The position numbers and the translations under genes are program-made. Below are positions 1 to 11,621 of a stretch of DNA of 64,000 nt, piece by piece (within the stretch, counting starts at the first letter, position 1; every line of letters begins with the position of its first letter). The notes beneath the pieces were generated by a model. The model saw only the letters and a list, made by a program, of their open reading frames with translations. It searched no databases and was not told the origin of the DNA. Source of the stretch: Gonium pectorale (taxonomy: Eukaryota > Chlorophyta > Chlorophyceae > Chlamydomonadales > Volvocaceae); NCBI GenBank assembly GCA_001584585.1, contig LSYV01000057.1:274946-338945 (forward strand), read 5' to 3'.

Positions 1-1147
1 AGGTACGCTGATGACAATCGGTTAGCTGCACCAAGCTTAGAACGACCAGGGAACGACCAGAGAACGACCAGATGTATACCAGAGGTGCCGCTGCAACCTC
101 TCGGAACGATGGCTGCCAGCTTCCGGAGGCCTCCTTGCCTCGACGGCTGCGCTGGAACTCCTTCAGCCTATCGGGTAAACGACCAGTAGTGCAATAGTCG
201 CGCAGCCAACTAACGTAGCAACGCCCGGACCTGCGGCACCTCGCAGGTCCGCGGCCTAACACCGGGGCCAAACATAAGGCCCTCACACCACGACAAGTAC
301 CACGAGCACTGCTCTCAGCACGCTAGCTGGATACACGATACCAAGATACATCCAATGTGACACCAAACACAGGTGATACTCACGCAGATATGACACGTGG
401 CAACTACCAACTGACACGGCGTGCCAAACCCAGGGTACCCCGAACACTAACGGAACCCACGGAACGTACTACATCAAGGAACCTATTATCTCCTGACAAG
501 GTCGTGGTTTGTAGACCCGCAGCCGCAGCGTTCCGTAGGACAGCGAGCCCTGGCGGGGCAACCGCTCGAGTGGGGCTCCACCGCCGGCCCCAACGCGGAA
601 GCAGGCTTTGACCCAAGTGCTGCGTGGCAGGTACTCATCTCCGCCTGTAACCTTTCCACAGGAAAAAAATAGATGCCCGAGCTACCATCCAGCCGCTCGG
701 ACAGAACCTGCACCTGCCCAGGTCCCGGCGGTCCGTCGACCACCTCGGTTTCGGTAGCCCGCAGGACGGCAGCGATAACTCCACGGAAGGCGAGGCTGCA
801 GTGCAGCCCCTGGCCAGGGCTGCCCCAAGCACCCCGCAAGAGTGTTGCTGCACAGTTGAGGCCACGAGCTCAGGGCTGTCTCATGGTTTGCCAAGCTTAT
901 ACAATGACTTGGCTACCTTATGGTCATGCCGCTTATCACACGGTTGGCGCCTCGGACACGGGTTCTCGGCCCTTGATATATCCCATATCAGGACCCCAAT
1001 AAGTGCCCTCTGCCGGACGGCCCGAAAGTGAGAGATCCTGTCAGCTCGGCCTGCGCAGCGCAGTCCGCCTAGGGAATGCGTGGCTCAAGGAACCGTTCTG
1101 CTTGAACGCGCCTTAGCGGGTTTCTTTTTTTTAAGCCAAGTGAAGCC

Positions 1148-1543
1148 CTCCCTCTTTCTGTGAAGGTTTCTCTTTTTTGAAGCGCTTGTTTGAAATCTGG
1201 AAGCGGACAGCCCTGAGCAGGGAAGCATCGTTGTGAGCCCGTCAGCTCGCTCCTTGGCGCAATGCCACGAGGGGCCTCGCTCGGGCACACTCGGTGCGGA
1301 GGGTGCGGTCACGCGCCTTGGCCAGCGGGGACAAGACGCATGCACGTCGCAGATGGGGCGGGCCGGGCGGGCTGAGCTGGTTGGGGACCTCCGAGCGCGT
1401 TGTCTGGTTGGCCGGTCTTTTGGGGGGCGGGACGAACATCACATGTCTTGTTCTGTACCCGCCCGCCCTATTGGGAACGTCGCGCCTTCGGGCGTGTATG
1501 GCCGTAGAGGCGGGCTCCCTCTTTCTGTGCAGGTTTCTCTTTT
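1148..1543. repeat. 29-bp direct repeat pair
   Basis: The 29-base pyrimidine-rich string starting CTCCCTCTTTCTGTG occurs at 1148-1176 and again at 1515-1543 with a single mismatch (A versus C at the sixteenth base). The second copy directly follows the dispersed repeat at 1472-1531, so it is probably part of the same decayed mobile element. Confidence 0.75.
1472..1531 (+). repeat. Dispersed repeat, copy 1
   Basis: About 60 bases match the reverse complement of 19921-19980 at roughly three quarters of positions. The shared core is CCTTCGGG, then GTGTATG, then CCGTAGAGGC. Many differences are CG in this copy against CA or TG in the other, the pattern expected from deamination of methylated CpG. 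Family unknown; probably the end of a retroelement or a MITE. Confidence 0.7.
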
Positions 1544-1876
1544 GTTTGTCTCCGGCAAGGGGGGCGTTGTCTCCCCTGGTCTCCGGCGTCGATACTGGGC
1601 AAAGGCGGCCTAAACCAACGTGCAGCACTTTATTGGGGAGGCCGGGCACGGATGCACGGTCTGCTAGACACCAGCAATGAAGGCCTTCACCTTTTCTTCC
1701 CAGAGCCACCTCCTCTATGTACCGGCCGCTGAGGGCAGCGGTCCTTTCATCTGCGCCTGCGCTGGCTAGTCCGGGAAGTGCAGGCCACGCACTTGCTGGA
1801 AAGCATAAATATATACTTCATAACAAAATGGTCCGGTTGACGCGTTCTTGCGCCTGACCTGGACTCCTGGAGTCCT

Positions 1877-2474
1877 GGGGCCTGCTTCCACTTGAGACTT
1901 AGCCACCCACTATTAGCGCTCGCTAAGTGGGGTGTGACCCCGCTAAAAGTTAGCTAAGAGGCGCGTGCTTCTATAGTCACCACGGTTGTAGTTTTACGCA
2001 CAAGTTAAGTAGCCAACGCCTTCATACTCGAATGGACTTGCTGAGCTATCGCGACCGCGGCCGCGACACTGGGGTAGGCTCCATTTCGCGAGAATGCGAC
2101 CTCAGCAGCGGCCTTGGCGGAAATCGAAGTGGCATTGCAATTTTTTGCGTTTAAATGATGCTGTAGTGACCGCAAAAGCACGTAAGTCGCTCGTCGAGAA
2201 CTTACCACCTGACCAGGTCAGGTGGTAAGATTTTCGGATACCACAACAAGCTTCTTTCTGCATGCATTATTCATGTTCCGCTCATCCTTAAATGACGCTA
2301 AGGGCATGAAGGTGTGCAGTATAGAGTGCAAACGGTCGACAATTGTACTTAAGTGGCGCAAGTTACAGTAATTTTGGCTAGAAGTCCCTAAAAGTCGGGT
2401 GCCCCCACTTGCACAACTTTTACCCCCCACGTATCGCTAAAAGTCGCGCTAAGTCTCAAGTGGAAGCAGGCCCC
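1877..2474. mobile_element. MITE-like element with 27-bp terminal inverted repeats
   Basis: The left end (1877-1903) begins GGGGCCTGCTTCCACTTG and its 27 bases are the exact reverse complement of 2448-2474. Just inside each end are further related blocks containing CGCTAAAAGT. The element is about 598 bp, contains no transposase-sized frame, and has a 29-bp near-perfect palindrome near its middle. A target-site duplication is not obvious: the three bases outside the ends are CCT and TGG. It is most likely a non-autonomous DNA transposon moved in trans. Confidence 0.75.
2201..2229. repeat. 29-bp palindrome inside the MITE
   Basis: CTTACCACCTGACC is followed by a single A and then its exact reverse complement, giving 14-bp arms with a one-base centre. 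It lies close to the midpoint of the inverted-repeat element. Confidence 0.9.
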
Positions 2475-3181
2475 TGGACGCTTAATTTTAGGCCACCGCA
2501 CTAAAATTTGTTTCTGAGCAGGCGGTGGTTTGGTCGTTTGGGGGAGGGGGTTCGAGCCCCGAACAGGCTCGAGGCCAGTAGAGCACCCGTGTGCTTGGTT
2601 TTGTGAGCCGCTTCGCGGGACAGACGTGCCGGTTGCCTTCTTCGTTTCGATCTTTTGAATTACTCTCCGGTTGCCTCGGCGCGCATCCGCGCTGCAACGA
2701 AGGGCCCGCCGCCGTTGATTCACGGTTATGTGAAACGCGTTTTGCCCACCCGCCCGCCCTGTATGCAAGGGACTGCGGTGTGTTCGTGAGGTGCCTTTGT
2801 TGTCGCTGTGCAAGGGGGGGAGTGCGCCCGAGCTGAGTTGCAGACAAGCAAGCTCGGGCGGGCGAGCGCTGCGACCGGCTGGTCGAGATCAGGGAACAGT
2901 GGAGGGCATGACCGCCCAATGCGCCGGCCGGTGTGCAGCGCGGTCCTGGACATTTGGAGGCCTGGACCCTGGAGCCCTGGCTCCATATTGTTGACGGTTG
3001 TCCGTTGTTAAACCGATATGTACACAGTTGGGGGCTTGGGGCATCCATGCGATAGCTGCATCGCCCAGGCAAGAAACCGAGCATTCAGCAATGCCATAAT
3101 TGCGCGCATCTCATCGCAATCACACAATCATCATAGTTACCACACGGCTTTTGAACGCAATATCAATACAAATAACCTGTC
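2475..3181. other. Intergenic, upstream of the decarboxylase gene
   Basis: No supported gene. This segment lies between the MITE and the first in-frame ATG of the decarboxylase gene, so it should carry that gene's promoter and 5' UTR. I could not identify a clear TATA box. The string GGTTCGAGCCCC near 2548-2560 looks like a tRNA B box but has no tRNA or clear A box around it. Confidence 0.4.
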
Positions 3182-6100
3182 ATGCTATTACGTGTCAGAA
3201 CGCCGCGCTCAGGCCAGACAAGTACCGGCGACCAGCACAAATGCCACACCAAGCGCGCACACCTACGTGCACCGTGGCTCGCGGCCAGGCTTCAACGAAC
3301 CTTATACGTGTGCACTGCGGTAAGGGGTGAACAGGCAGAAGCAACTTCGCGGGAGGACGTTGAGGACTACCAGCATCCTGTCTCTGTGGAGGAGGTGAGA
3401 CCTGGACCGAGGGCTGTCTTGTGGGTGGGCACTGACAGGCGCACCCGTCAAGGAGGGTTCGGCGAAAGGCTGTTGCAGGCAGGGGGCTTGCTGTGGCTAC
3501 GGGGTTCAAACAAAACCGTACATATCGGTGCCACAATGTATGCGGGATCACCCGCTGTGCTCCGTTCCGCCTTCACTCCGCCTTCAACCCAATGTTGCAC
3601 GCCCCTATCTCCTCAGTTTCGGAGGATGGGCTACCAAATGGTGGATATGATTTGCGATTACTACTCGACCGTTGGGCAGCAGCGAGTCAAGCCGGGAGTG
3701 GAGGTGCGGTGGGCCGCGCCCACGCGGATACACAGGATGTCTTTGCTAGCTACCTCTTACACCTGTTTTCTGCACTCCGTCACGCATGCGTAACACACGC
3801 ACGCACACACACGACGGCTGGGCAAATGGAAGGAAGGGCACGGGGTTGCGAGGCGAAGCGCCGGGTGGTATGGGGCGTCGAATGTTGCCATATGCTTGAC
3901 AGCTCGTGCTGCACGCAGGGCGGTGCCTGGTCGCGCCGAATAAGAACCCCATACGGTAGCACGAATCCGCCCACGCGTTGCTGCAAGTCTCTCGTGCACC
4001 GGTGCTGGCCGTTCCGGCCGTCAGGTACCCCATCAGGCTCCTCTCCCCCGCCCCGCACCCGTCCGCAGCACGCCCCCGCTTCCACTGCGCCCGTGTCAGC
4101 CTCGTGCGCAACGCCCTGTCGGGCCGCACCCACGCAGCACAGGGCATGGCGTGCGGTGCCGCGCAGTGCCGTGCAGCGCCTTTGCCTCGCTGCACGCACT
4201 TCGCCCGCAGCACGTGTCTCTGTGCCGCACCCACCTCTCTTGCGATCCCGCCTCCCCAACCATGGCTCCCTCCGCAGCCGGGGTTCCTGCGCGGCCAGCT
4301 GCCCGCCAGCCCGCCGGAACAGCCCGAAGCCTTTGAAGACGTGCTCCGGGACGTGCAGGAGAAGCTGATGCCTGGTGTGTGATTGAGCGGGTGCGGGGTA
4401 CGGCGGCTGGGTGCAAGGCCCTGGAATGGCAGCCCGCCATGACGGGGGCGACCCGGCCGGGTGGAGAGCGTATCCGCTTGTTGGAACTGATGCCTGTGGG
4501 CGCAGTCAAGCGCTAGCGGACGGGCGGCGGCCGCGGATCCGCCGTCGTCGGCCCTTTCCCTTCCCGGTTCCCACCCTGCCCCTCTGCTCACCCACCTGCC
4601 CTGCCCCGCCGCCCTATAGCCCCTCCACCACTGCGAACAGTTACAGGTTACAGGTTACACGTCCGTCAAAGCGAACGCTCATAGCTTCTGTGCTCCCGCG
4701 TCGCTCACCCCCTTGATGGTCTGCAGGCGTCGTCCACTGGCAGTCGCCCTCCTTCTTTGCGTACTTCCCCTCCAACACGTCCTTCCCCGCCGCGCTGGCG
4801 GACATGTGGGCGGGCGCGCTCAGCATGATCGGCTTCAGCTGGGCGGCGTCGCCGGTCAGCACCGAGCTGGAGATGGTGAGGTGGGCGCGCAGCGGGGCGC
4901 GGGGCGCGGGGTCGGCAAGCGGGGCGGAAAAGAGGGATTGTGGGACGGCGGCCCGCTGGGCCGGCGCGCCCCGGGCCAGCGGTGGAGGGTGTTGTGAGGT
5001 GCGGGGCGGCGGCATGCGGCTCCCGGCGTGCGTGGCCGCCGGTGCGGTGCTGGCGATCGGGCGATCGTACGCTCACGCGGCCCCGGGCGTGTGCGGCAGG
5101 GCTGACGTGGGCGCGGCAGTCCGGCGGGCCAAGGCGCGGCACCAGGCCCCGGTCTGCGCTGCACCACCCATTCGCTCGCCCTCGCTTCCCCCTCGCTTCC
5201 CCTCGCTTCCCCTCGCTCCCCCTGGCTTCCATGTGCCGCTATGGTGTGCCGTGCCTGCTCCTGCGCGCCCGTCAGGGCCCGCATACCCTTGCTCCTCCCT
5301 TGGTCCAGTGACCCGCAACGCCCCTCCGCGGCCAGCTGCGCTGCCCGTGACCCCCAACGCCCGCGTTACCCCGCTTCATCGCCCCCTGCCCCATCCGCCA
5401 GGCCGAAACCACCCGCTCGCAGACCGGGTACATTCGTCCTCGAACGCCCACCCACACGCTCTTACACACCTTCCTGCGCATGACGTAACACACCTTCCTG
5501 CGCCACCCCACGCCATCCCACACCTCGCACTCGCCGTGTCCCCACCCAGCCCCGTCATGGTACGATTCGACTCTGGCCCCAGGCTTTCTTGTCCGTAGCA
5601 AACGCACGCTCCCACCGCCCTTTTTGGGCGTACCTGTAAAGCCCCGTTTCCGCAACCGTTACGGCGACAATGCGCCGGCCGGCCCTGCGGCCCTCGGCTC
5701 CCCGCATTCGTGCTCTCCTCCCCCACCGCCCCACGCAGGCTCCGCACGCTCCCTCCCCCCCATCACCATGCCATTGCGTCACATGTCATCCCGCCCGAAC
5801 TGGACTCCCTCGCCCCCCGACATCCGACCCCCCCCCCCGATACCCCCACAACCCGACACCCGACAGGCCATGATGGACTGGCTGGCGGAGCTGTGCGGCC
5901 TGCCGGCGGCCTTCCGCTGCAACGGCGGGGCCGGCCCGGGCGGCGGCGTAATCCAGGGGACCACCAGCGAGGCGGTGCTGGTGGCGCTGCTGGCGGCGCG
6001 GGCGCGAGCGCTTCGCGGCCGCGTGCAGGCCGACAAGCTCCGGCTGGTGGCGTACTCGTCGGACCAGGTGCGTGCCTGCCTGCCTGCGTGTGGAGCCAGG

Positions 6101-9100
6101 GCGGGACGGGTCGGGGCAGGGTGCGAGCTGTGAAGGAGTAGGTCGGGGAGCGCACGGTGCGTGGGGGTTAAGGGAGCGGGAGCGGAGCGGGCGCAGGCAA
6201 GGGGAGCTAAAGGGGAAAGGCAAGCGGGGGGCAACGAGCAAGAGGCGCCTGTGAGCGGGGCCGGGCCGGGCCGGGCGCGCTCCTGCCACAGCCCCAGGAG
6301 CCGTGCTGGGATGTGCGTAGTGCCGCCCTGTGCACCGGCCTCAGCGTCGCAACGCACGGCACCGGTGCACCGGTGTTCGTTCGCGGCACTCGGACACTCG
6401 CTACCCTCCCCCGCCAGTCCCGTAGCCAGCCGCTATATCACCTGTGCCGCTCGCTGCCGCCGGCCCCGGCGCTTCCTTCCCCGCGCATCGTGACGCGGCT
6501 GCCACCGCTGCGGCCGCCGTTCCTTGGTTGTGCGGCGTGTGTGTGTGTGTGTGTGTGTGTGTTGAAATGGAACGTGTGTGTGTGGTGTTACATCTCCGGG
6601 CCGACGCTGGCCAGGGGCGCTACCCGCCCCAACGCAAGACCACCTCAACGCCGCTAGGCGAGGGGTGTTGGGGACCGCTGTTCCTCCTTGCTCAACCCAA
6701 AGGGACAGCCTGCGGCCCTAAGCAACTGCAGCTGCCCTGCAAAACCCGCCGCAGTGCTGCCCCTCTGTCCGTCCGAGCAGCTGCTGCACACCTCAGTCCT
6801 TGCCGCATGGGGCCAGCCCCTAAGTGTGGTGCTGGTCACGCGTTTCATAGCAGTCCAAACAGAAATATGGGTCCAGATGGCCCGTTAGCCCGAGATACTG
6901 GCGACAAGGCATGTCCTGAGAGGCACCAAACCAGTCAGCTCGCCATCGGCACTCTCAAACGCGGCAGGCAAACGCAGAGCCCAACCCAGACGCGTCGCAT
7001 GCGCGCCTGGAAGGGCTGTAGTACGCACATAAGCGGCACCTAACCCGACACGCACCAACGCCACCTGGACCCCAGTTCCACCCTCGCCTGTGGCCGGTCC
7101 GAGTGACCGCCCCACCCCCTGGCCTCCTGCCTCCTGCCTCCTACCCTTTCCCCGCCGCCCAATCCCGCGCTCTCGAGCCTCCCACGGTCCGGCATCTCCC
7201 TCCCCTCCCCTCCCAGTTGCACCCTCAAAGCCCATCATTCCCCTGGGTTTACCCCTCCCATCTCAATCCCTATGGGATCCGCGCACCGAAGTTACCCGTC
7301 CATCATCGATAGGATGGGGTGGTCGGGCGCTACGCCATCCCATCCCCGCCGTGGCACATTTCCCATTCCGTATTACCCCGCCGTGGCACGCCCAGTTCCG
7401 CAAAGCCCTTCAGCCGCTGCCACAGCTCCAGCACCGCACGCGCTTGTGTGTGTGCCGCCCGGCGCAGGCGCACTCGTGCTTCCGCAAGGCCTGCATGGTC
7501 GCGGGCGTCGACCACGTGCGGATGCTGCCCACCAGCGCGGAGCACAACTGGGAGCTGCAGCCGGAGGTGCTCCAGGTGGGGCCGGGGCAGGGGCCAAGAG
7601 GTTGGGTCTTGGAACATCCAGGGAAGCCTGGGGCGCGTGTCGTCCCCACCCCACTCGGGGCAGGGTGGGCAAGGGGGTGGCGGGGTTTGGGTCGCTGTGT
7701 TGGGCAGGTCTGGGGATCTGGGGCACCGGATCTGGGGCCCCGGTGCGACGGCAGGTCTTGGGCCCCGGTGGAGCGGTGCCGCTGGGGGTTGGGTGGAACC
7801 CACGGGGCTGTGCGGCTGTTGCGGCGGTGTGGGTCGTAGTCAGGGCTGCCCTGCGCTGCGTCACCACAGGCGCGCAGGGGCGCAGAAGCATGCGTGACTC
7901 ATCGGGGCGGGCGGTCGCGAGATGGGCGGGATGGCCAGGCCGCCGTTGCATCCTCCCCCGCCACCCACCAAGCCTCATCATTGCCGCACGCGTAACAGTG
8001 CTCCAAAGCTCAGAGCACGTTTAGGATGCCCGTAGCTGTGGGAGTTTTCATGACCCTGCTGTGTCCTCTTGCGCCCTGCCCCCCGCTCCCCGCCCCCGCT
8101 CCCGCCTCCGCCAGGCGGCCATTGATGCCGACCTGGCCGCCGGGCTGCTCCCGTGCTTCGTGATGGCCACCATCGGCACCACCAGCTCGTGTGCGGTGGA
8201 CCCCGTGGCGAGGCTGGCGCCCGTGGCCGCCAGGCGAGTATCGAACGGGCTTGGGAGGGCGGGCGGGTGGGTGGGAGGATGCTTGGTTGATTGGTTGGTT
8301 GGTTGGGATTGTGTCGGGCATCGTGTGTGACTGTTACAAATCGAATGTCAGAAAAGGTCGAATTGGAGACCCGTCGAACGTATGAGACTGGGTCTAACTA
8401 GTTGCGCTGGGCTGCAGGCAGACCGCCCGCAGTGAGCGTGTTCTGTGTTGCACTTTCCATCGCAAGCCGCACCCGGCCAACGCACAGCTTTCACTCCCCA
8501 GGCCACCCTGTGGCCCCTTGCAGACCAGGGCGCGACTGCGGTACCCGTGACGACAAGTCGTTTGCTTCGCGGCGTGAAGATTTGCCTGTCGTATGTCTTA
8601 AGCTCTCCCGCCCTTTGCGTTTTGGCGGCGCGTACTGCGACCCGCTTCCCACCTTCTCGGTCACCCCCGCCGCCGCCGCCACCTGCAGCTGCGGCGCCTG
8701 GCTGCACGTGGACGCCGCCTACGCAGGCGCGGCGGCTCTGCTGCCGGAGCAGCGCTCTGCGCACTTTGGCGATCTGGGCGCCGTGGACAGCTATTCGTTC
8801 AACCCCCACAAGTGGCTGCTCGTCAACTTCGACTGCTGCGCGCTGTGGGTGGCGGACGCGGGGCCACTCAAGGAGGCGCTCAGCCTCACGCCCGTGTTCC
8901 TGCAGGTGGGCCGGGGTGATGGCGGTTGGCGGTTTGTGGTTGGCTTTGGGGATTGGCGGTCAGCTGAGTTCCCGCCACCGATTCCCGTTCCGTGATGCAT
9001 GCTCTAGACGGTATCCGTAACGCCAGGGGGGGTAGGCCGTGTTTGGAGCCGGCAACTCGCCGCCGGCCTGCCCACCCGCCCGCCTCCCCAGGCCACCGGC

Positions 9101-10406
9101 AACGCGCTCGACTACAAGGACTGGCAGATCCCGCTGGGCCGCCGCTTCAGGTGCGGCCGACCGCGGGAGTGCTTGCGGGTGGGGGTGGGCCGCCGCGTGC
9201 GGGGTCCCCCGCCTACCGGCACGGCGCTGCGTCGGCCTCGCGCCCTCAGCCGCCGCCATCACCAACGCGACACGTCGCGCCCTGCAGCAATGCATCCTAT
9301 GCATCCGGGGCAGCAAGGGGCATCCGGTGATCGCATAGTCCTGCGCCCCCGAGCGAATGTCTTGCTACGGCGCGACCTTTGTAGATTGTCAAACTTCGTA
9401 CGGGCCTGGCCTACTCATGTTGCATGTTACATGTACCCATCAACGCCTGTGTGACCATGGGCAGGTCGTGAGCCTACTCGGGCGCCCTCGCGTGTCGTGT
9501 CACGGGCCCCGCAGCAGGCCCGTGAAGCAGCAATACGGGTCCGTGCTGTGAAACCCGGCGACAGCGGCGCGCGCTTCACTTCCCCACCACGTGGCCCGCA
9601 GGTCCCTCAAGCTCTACTTCGTACTCCGCATGTACGGCGCCGAAAAGCTGCGGGCGTACCTGCGGCACCACATCGCGCTGGCGGCCGCCTTCGCGGCGGC
9701 GCTGCAGGCCGACCCGCGGTTCGAGCTGGCGGCGCCGCAGCGCTTCGGCCTTGTGTGCTTCAGGTGGGGCGGCTCACCGCATGGGGCTGCGGCTGCTCCT
9801 TCGGGGCCGGGGGCGGGGTGGAAAGAGTACCGGTAGTTGGTTTCAAAGCCACTGAGCGCGCCAAGTGTACGGTACGCTCGGCCAGCACAGTACCCACACA
9901 GGGCCAGAGGCGCCAACGCTAAACGTCGGCTGGTGGGTCCGGTCATGGAGTCGAGGACGGTAATTGACCCGTGGGTCACTAAGCTCCTACCCATCAACGT
10001 ACCCCGTCAAACTCGCTTCATATCCTCGGGCCGTGACGCGTCTCCGCACCTCACGGTCTCCGACTCCGAGACCCCTCGCCCCTCCCCCTCGCCTCAGCCC
10101 CAAGAACGCCTTCAAACCATCTGAACCCCATCCCGACGGCCCAACCCCCGCAGGCTGCGCGACGTGCCCCGCCAGGTCAACGCCGCGCTGCTGGAGGCGG
10201 TCAACGCGAGCGGCCGGCTGCTGATCATCCACACCGAGCTGGGCGGCGCCTACACGCTGCGCCTGGCGGTGGGCAGCGCCAGCACGCAGCTGGAGCACGT
10301 GGAGGCGGCGTGGGAAGTGATTAAGGGGGCCGCGGATCAGGTGCTCCGACAGCACGCCGAGCGCACCGCGGCGGAGGCGCCCGCGGCGGTGCCGGCACGG
10401 GCGTAG
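3182..10406 (+). CDS. Aromatic-L-amino-acid decarboxylase (PLP, group II)
   Basis: Exons: 3182-3394, 3617-3703, 4278-4374, 4727-4875, 5867-6067, 7468-7575, 8115-8233, 8689-8905, 9092-9150, 9602-9763, 10154-10406; all phases agree and give 554 residues. The protein matches plant and animal AADC/TyrDC end to end: the [10 protein letters not shown] start region, [22 protein letters not shown] with the PLP aspartate (about D333), and [11 protein letters not shown] with the Schiff-base lysine (about K366). The mobile-loop tyrosine in RMYG (about Y428) is kept, which in this family favours decarboxylation over aldehyde synthesis. It should convert tyrosine, DOPA or tryptophan to the amine in the cytosol; the substrate cannot be read from sequence alone. 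The intron after 8233 uses a GC donor. Uncertain: the first exon, since 3182 is only the first in-frame ATG and an upstream exon is possible. Confidence 0.92.
6537..6562. repeat. (GT)13 microsatellite in decarboxylase intron
   Basis: Thirteen uninterrupted GT units lie in the 1.4-kb intron between 6067 and 7468. Confidence 0.95.
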
Positions 10407-11621
10407 TCGCCGCCTGGAAGATAAGGGGGCAAGGGCGTTTATGTGTCTGATTGCGCGGAGGGCTAGGCGCTAAAGCATATGAGGGCAGCGGTATGAGACA
10501 ATGAGAGGAGTGGAGCAGTAGAGAGAGAGTGCGGTGTTTGTGAGCGCGTGCTGGAGTGGAGCGACGAAGGGGAGCGCGAGCAACGCGGCGAAGTTGGCTG
10601 CTGCTGCTGTGCTATGTATTGCCCCCGGGCATTTATGACGATGCACTGTGCTGCACTGTACTGTTGTGGAGCGCCTTCGAGCGCCGTAGGGCGCACACGC
10701 TTCTCATGAGGAGTTCGATCCTCAGTGATTACACGGGCCACCGCCAGGCCTGTTCCCTAGCCGACATTCACCAACAAGCTGCACGGCCGAAACATCAACA
10801 GGTCACACTGCACGGTCCGTAGACGAGGGATACAATATGGTACTCCGCATTTCTCTCCCCCAAGAAAATGGTCAGCGTAAGCGGCCTTCCCCCCCCACCC
10901 ACACTTGAATGGTAACCCCAACCAGACTGACAGGCCTTTGATTCCCGCCAGCAATCATGGCCCGCGCATGTGTTGGTTCGGACATACCGGTACGCATACC
11001 ATGCGCGTACGCGCCGGATGACGATGACGTTGATGTCGGCGGCTCCATGGGTATTTAAACGTGCGCTGCATATGTACCGGGCTAACAGGGCATGGACTTC
11101 GGTTCGCGAATGCATAACACGAAGTTTCAGCTGCTGCTCAGCGCAAAAGGCGGCGTAATGCGAGGTCGAATAATCCGCCGTTTTTCCACGCTGCATCATC
11201 GGCACACGGTCCAAGTCACGCCCCTGCAGCTCTCGTGGCCGCTCTCACCTGATGTACCCACAATCACAACCGCAGCATGTACCGTATGTAACGGCCCTGT
11301 AGGACCACGAGGCGCAGGACCAAGAAAGGGCGCATGCCAGCGCATGTCGCTTGGAGAGGGCGCTTCACGCGCGTCACCCCCTCGCCCGCCCGCTGGTCAG
11401 GCCAGGTCCGATGCTCACTCCTCCGACGGGGCATCAACCGGTCTCCCCACGTGCCTGTCCGTTGGCGAGGTGTCCGTTTGGCGACCTCCGCATCCCATCA
11501 CGCTCCTCGATGCTGGTCGTTATGCAAACACACAATGCACATTAAAACCAAGTTCGTTTCAGTGCCAACACACACACACAATCGGATCCTCGTGCCTTAA
11601 CCGCGGCGTACGCTTTCCGAC
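10407..11621. other. Convergent intergenic region
   Basis: This segment separates the stop codon of the decarboxylase (+) from that of the gelsolin-family gene (-). It must hold both 3' UTRs. TTACA at 10726-10730 is a possible TGTAA signal for the minus-strand gene, and TGTAA at 11287-11291 a possible one for the plus-strand gene; if both are used the transcripts would overlap tail to tail. No additional gene seen. Confidence 0.4.

Larger units (their letters stand above)
1..1876. other. Intergenic, repeat-bearing, no gene seen
   Basis: I see no convincing exon in this stretch: open frames on both strands have low-information composition and no recognisable domain. It holds three close copies of the decamer GAACGACCAG (about 41-71), a 29-bp direct repeat (1148-1176 and 1515-1543, one mismatch) and one copy of a dispersed repeat (1472-1531) that recurs in reverse orientation near 19.9 kb. 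It is best read as intergenic DNA with remnants of transposable elements. Confidence 0.5.

Noticed and set aside
2541..2590. tRNA or SINE promoter, because GGTTCGAGCCCC resembles a B box
   Set aside because: No cloverleaf can be drawn around it and there is no convincing A box 30-60 bp upstream.
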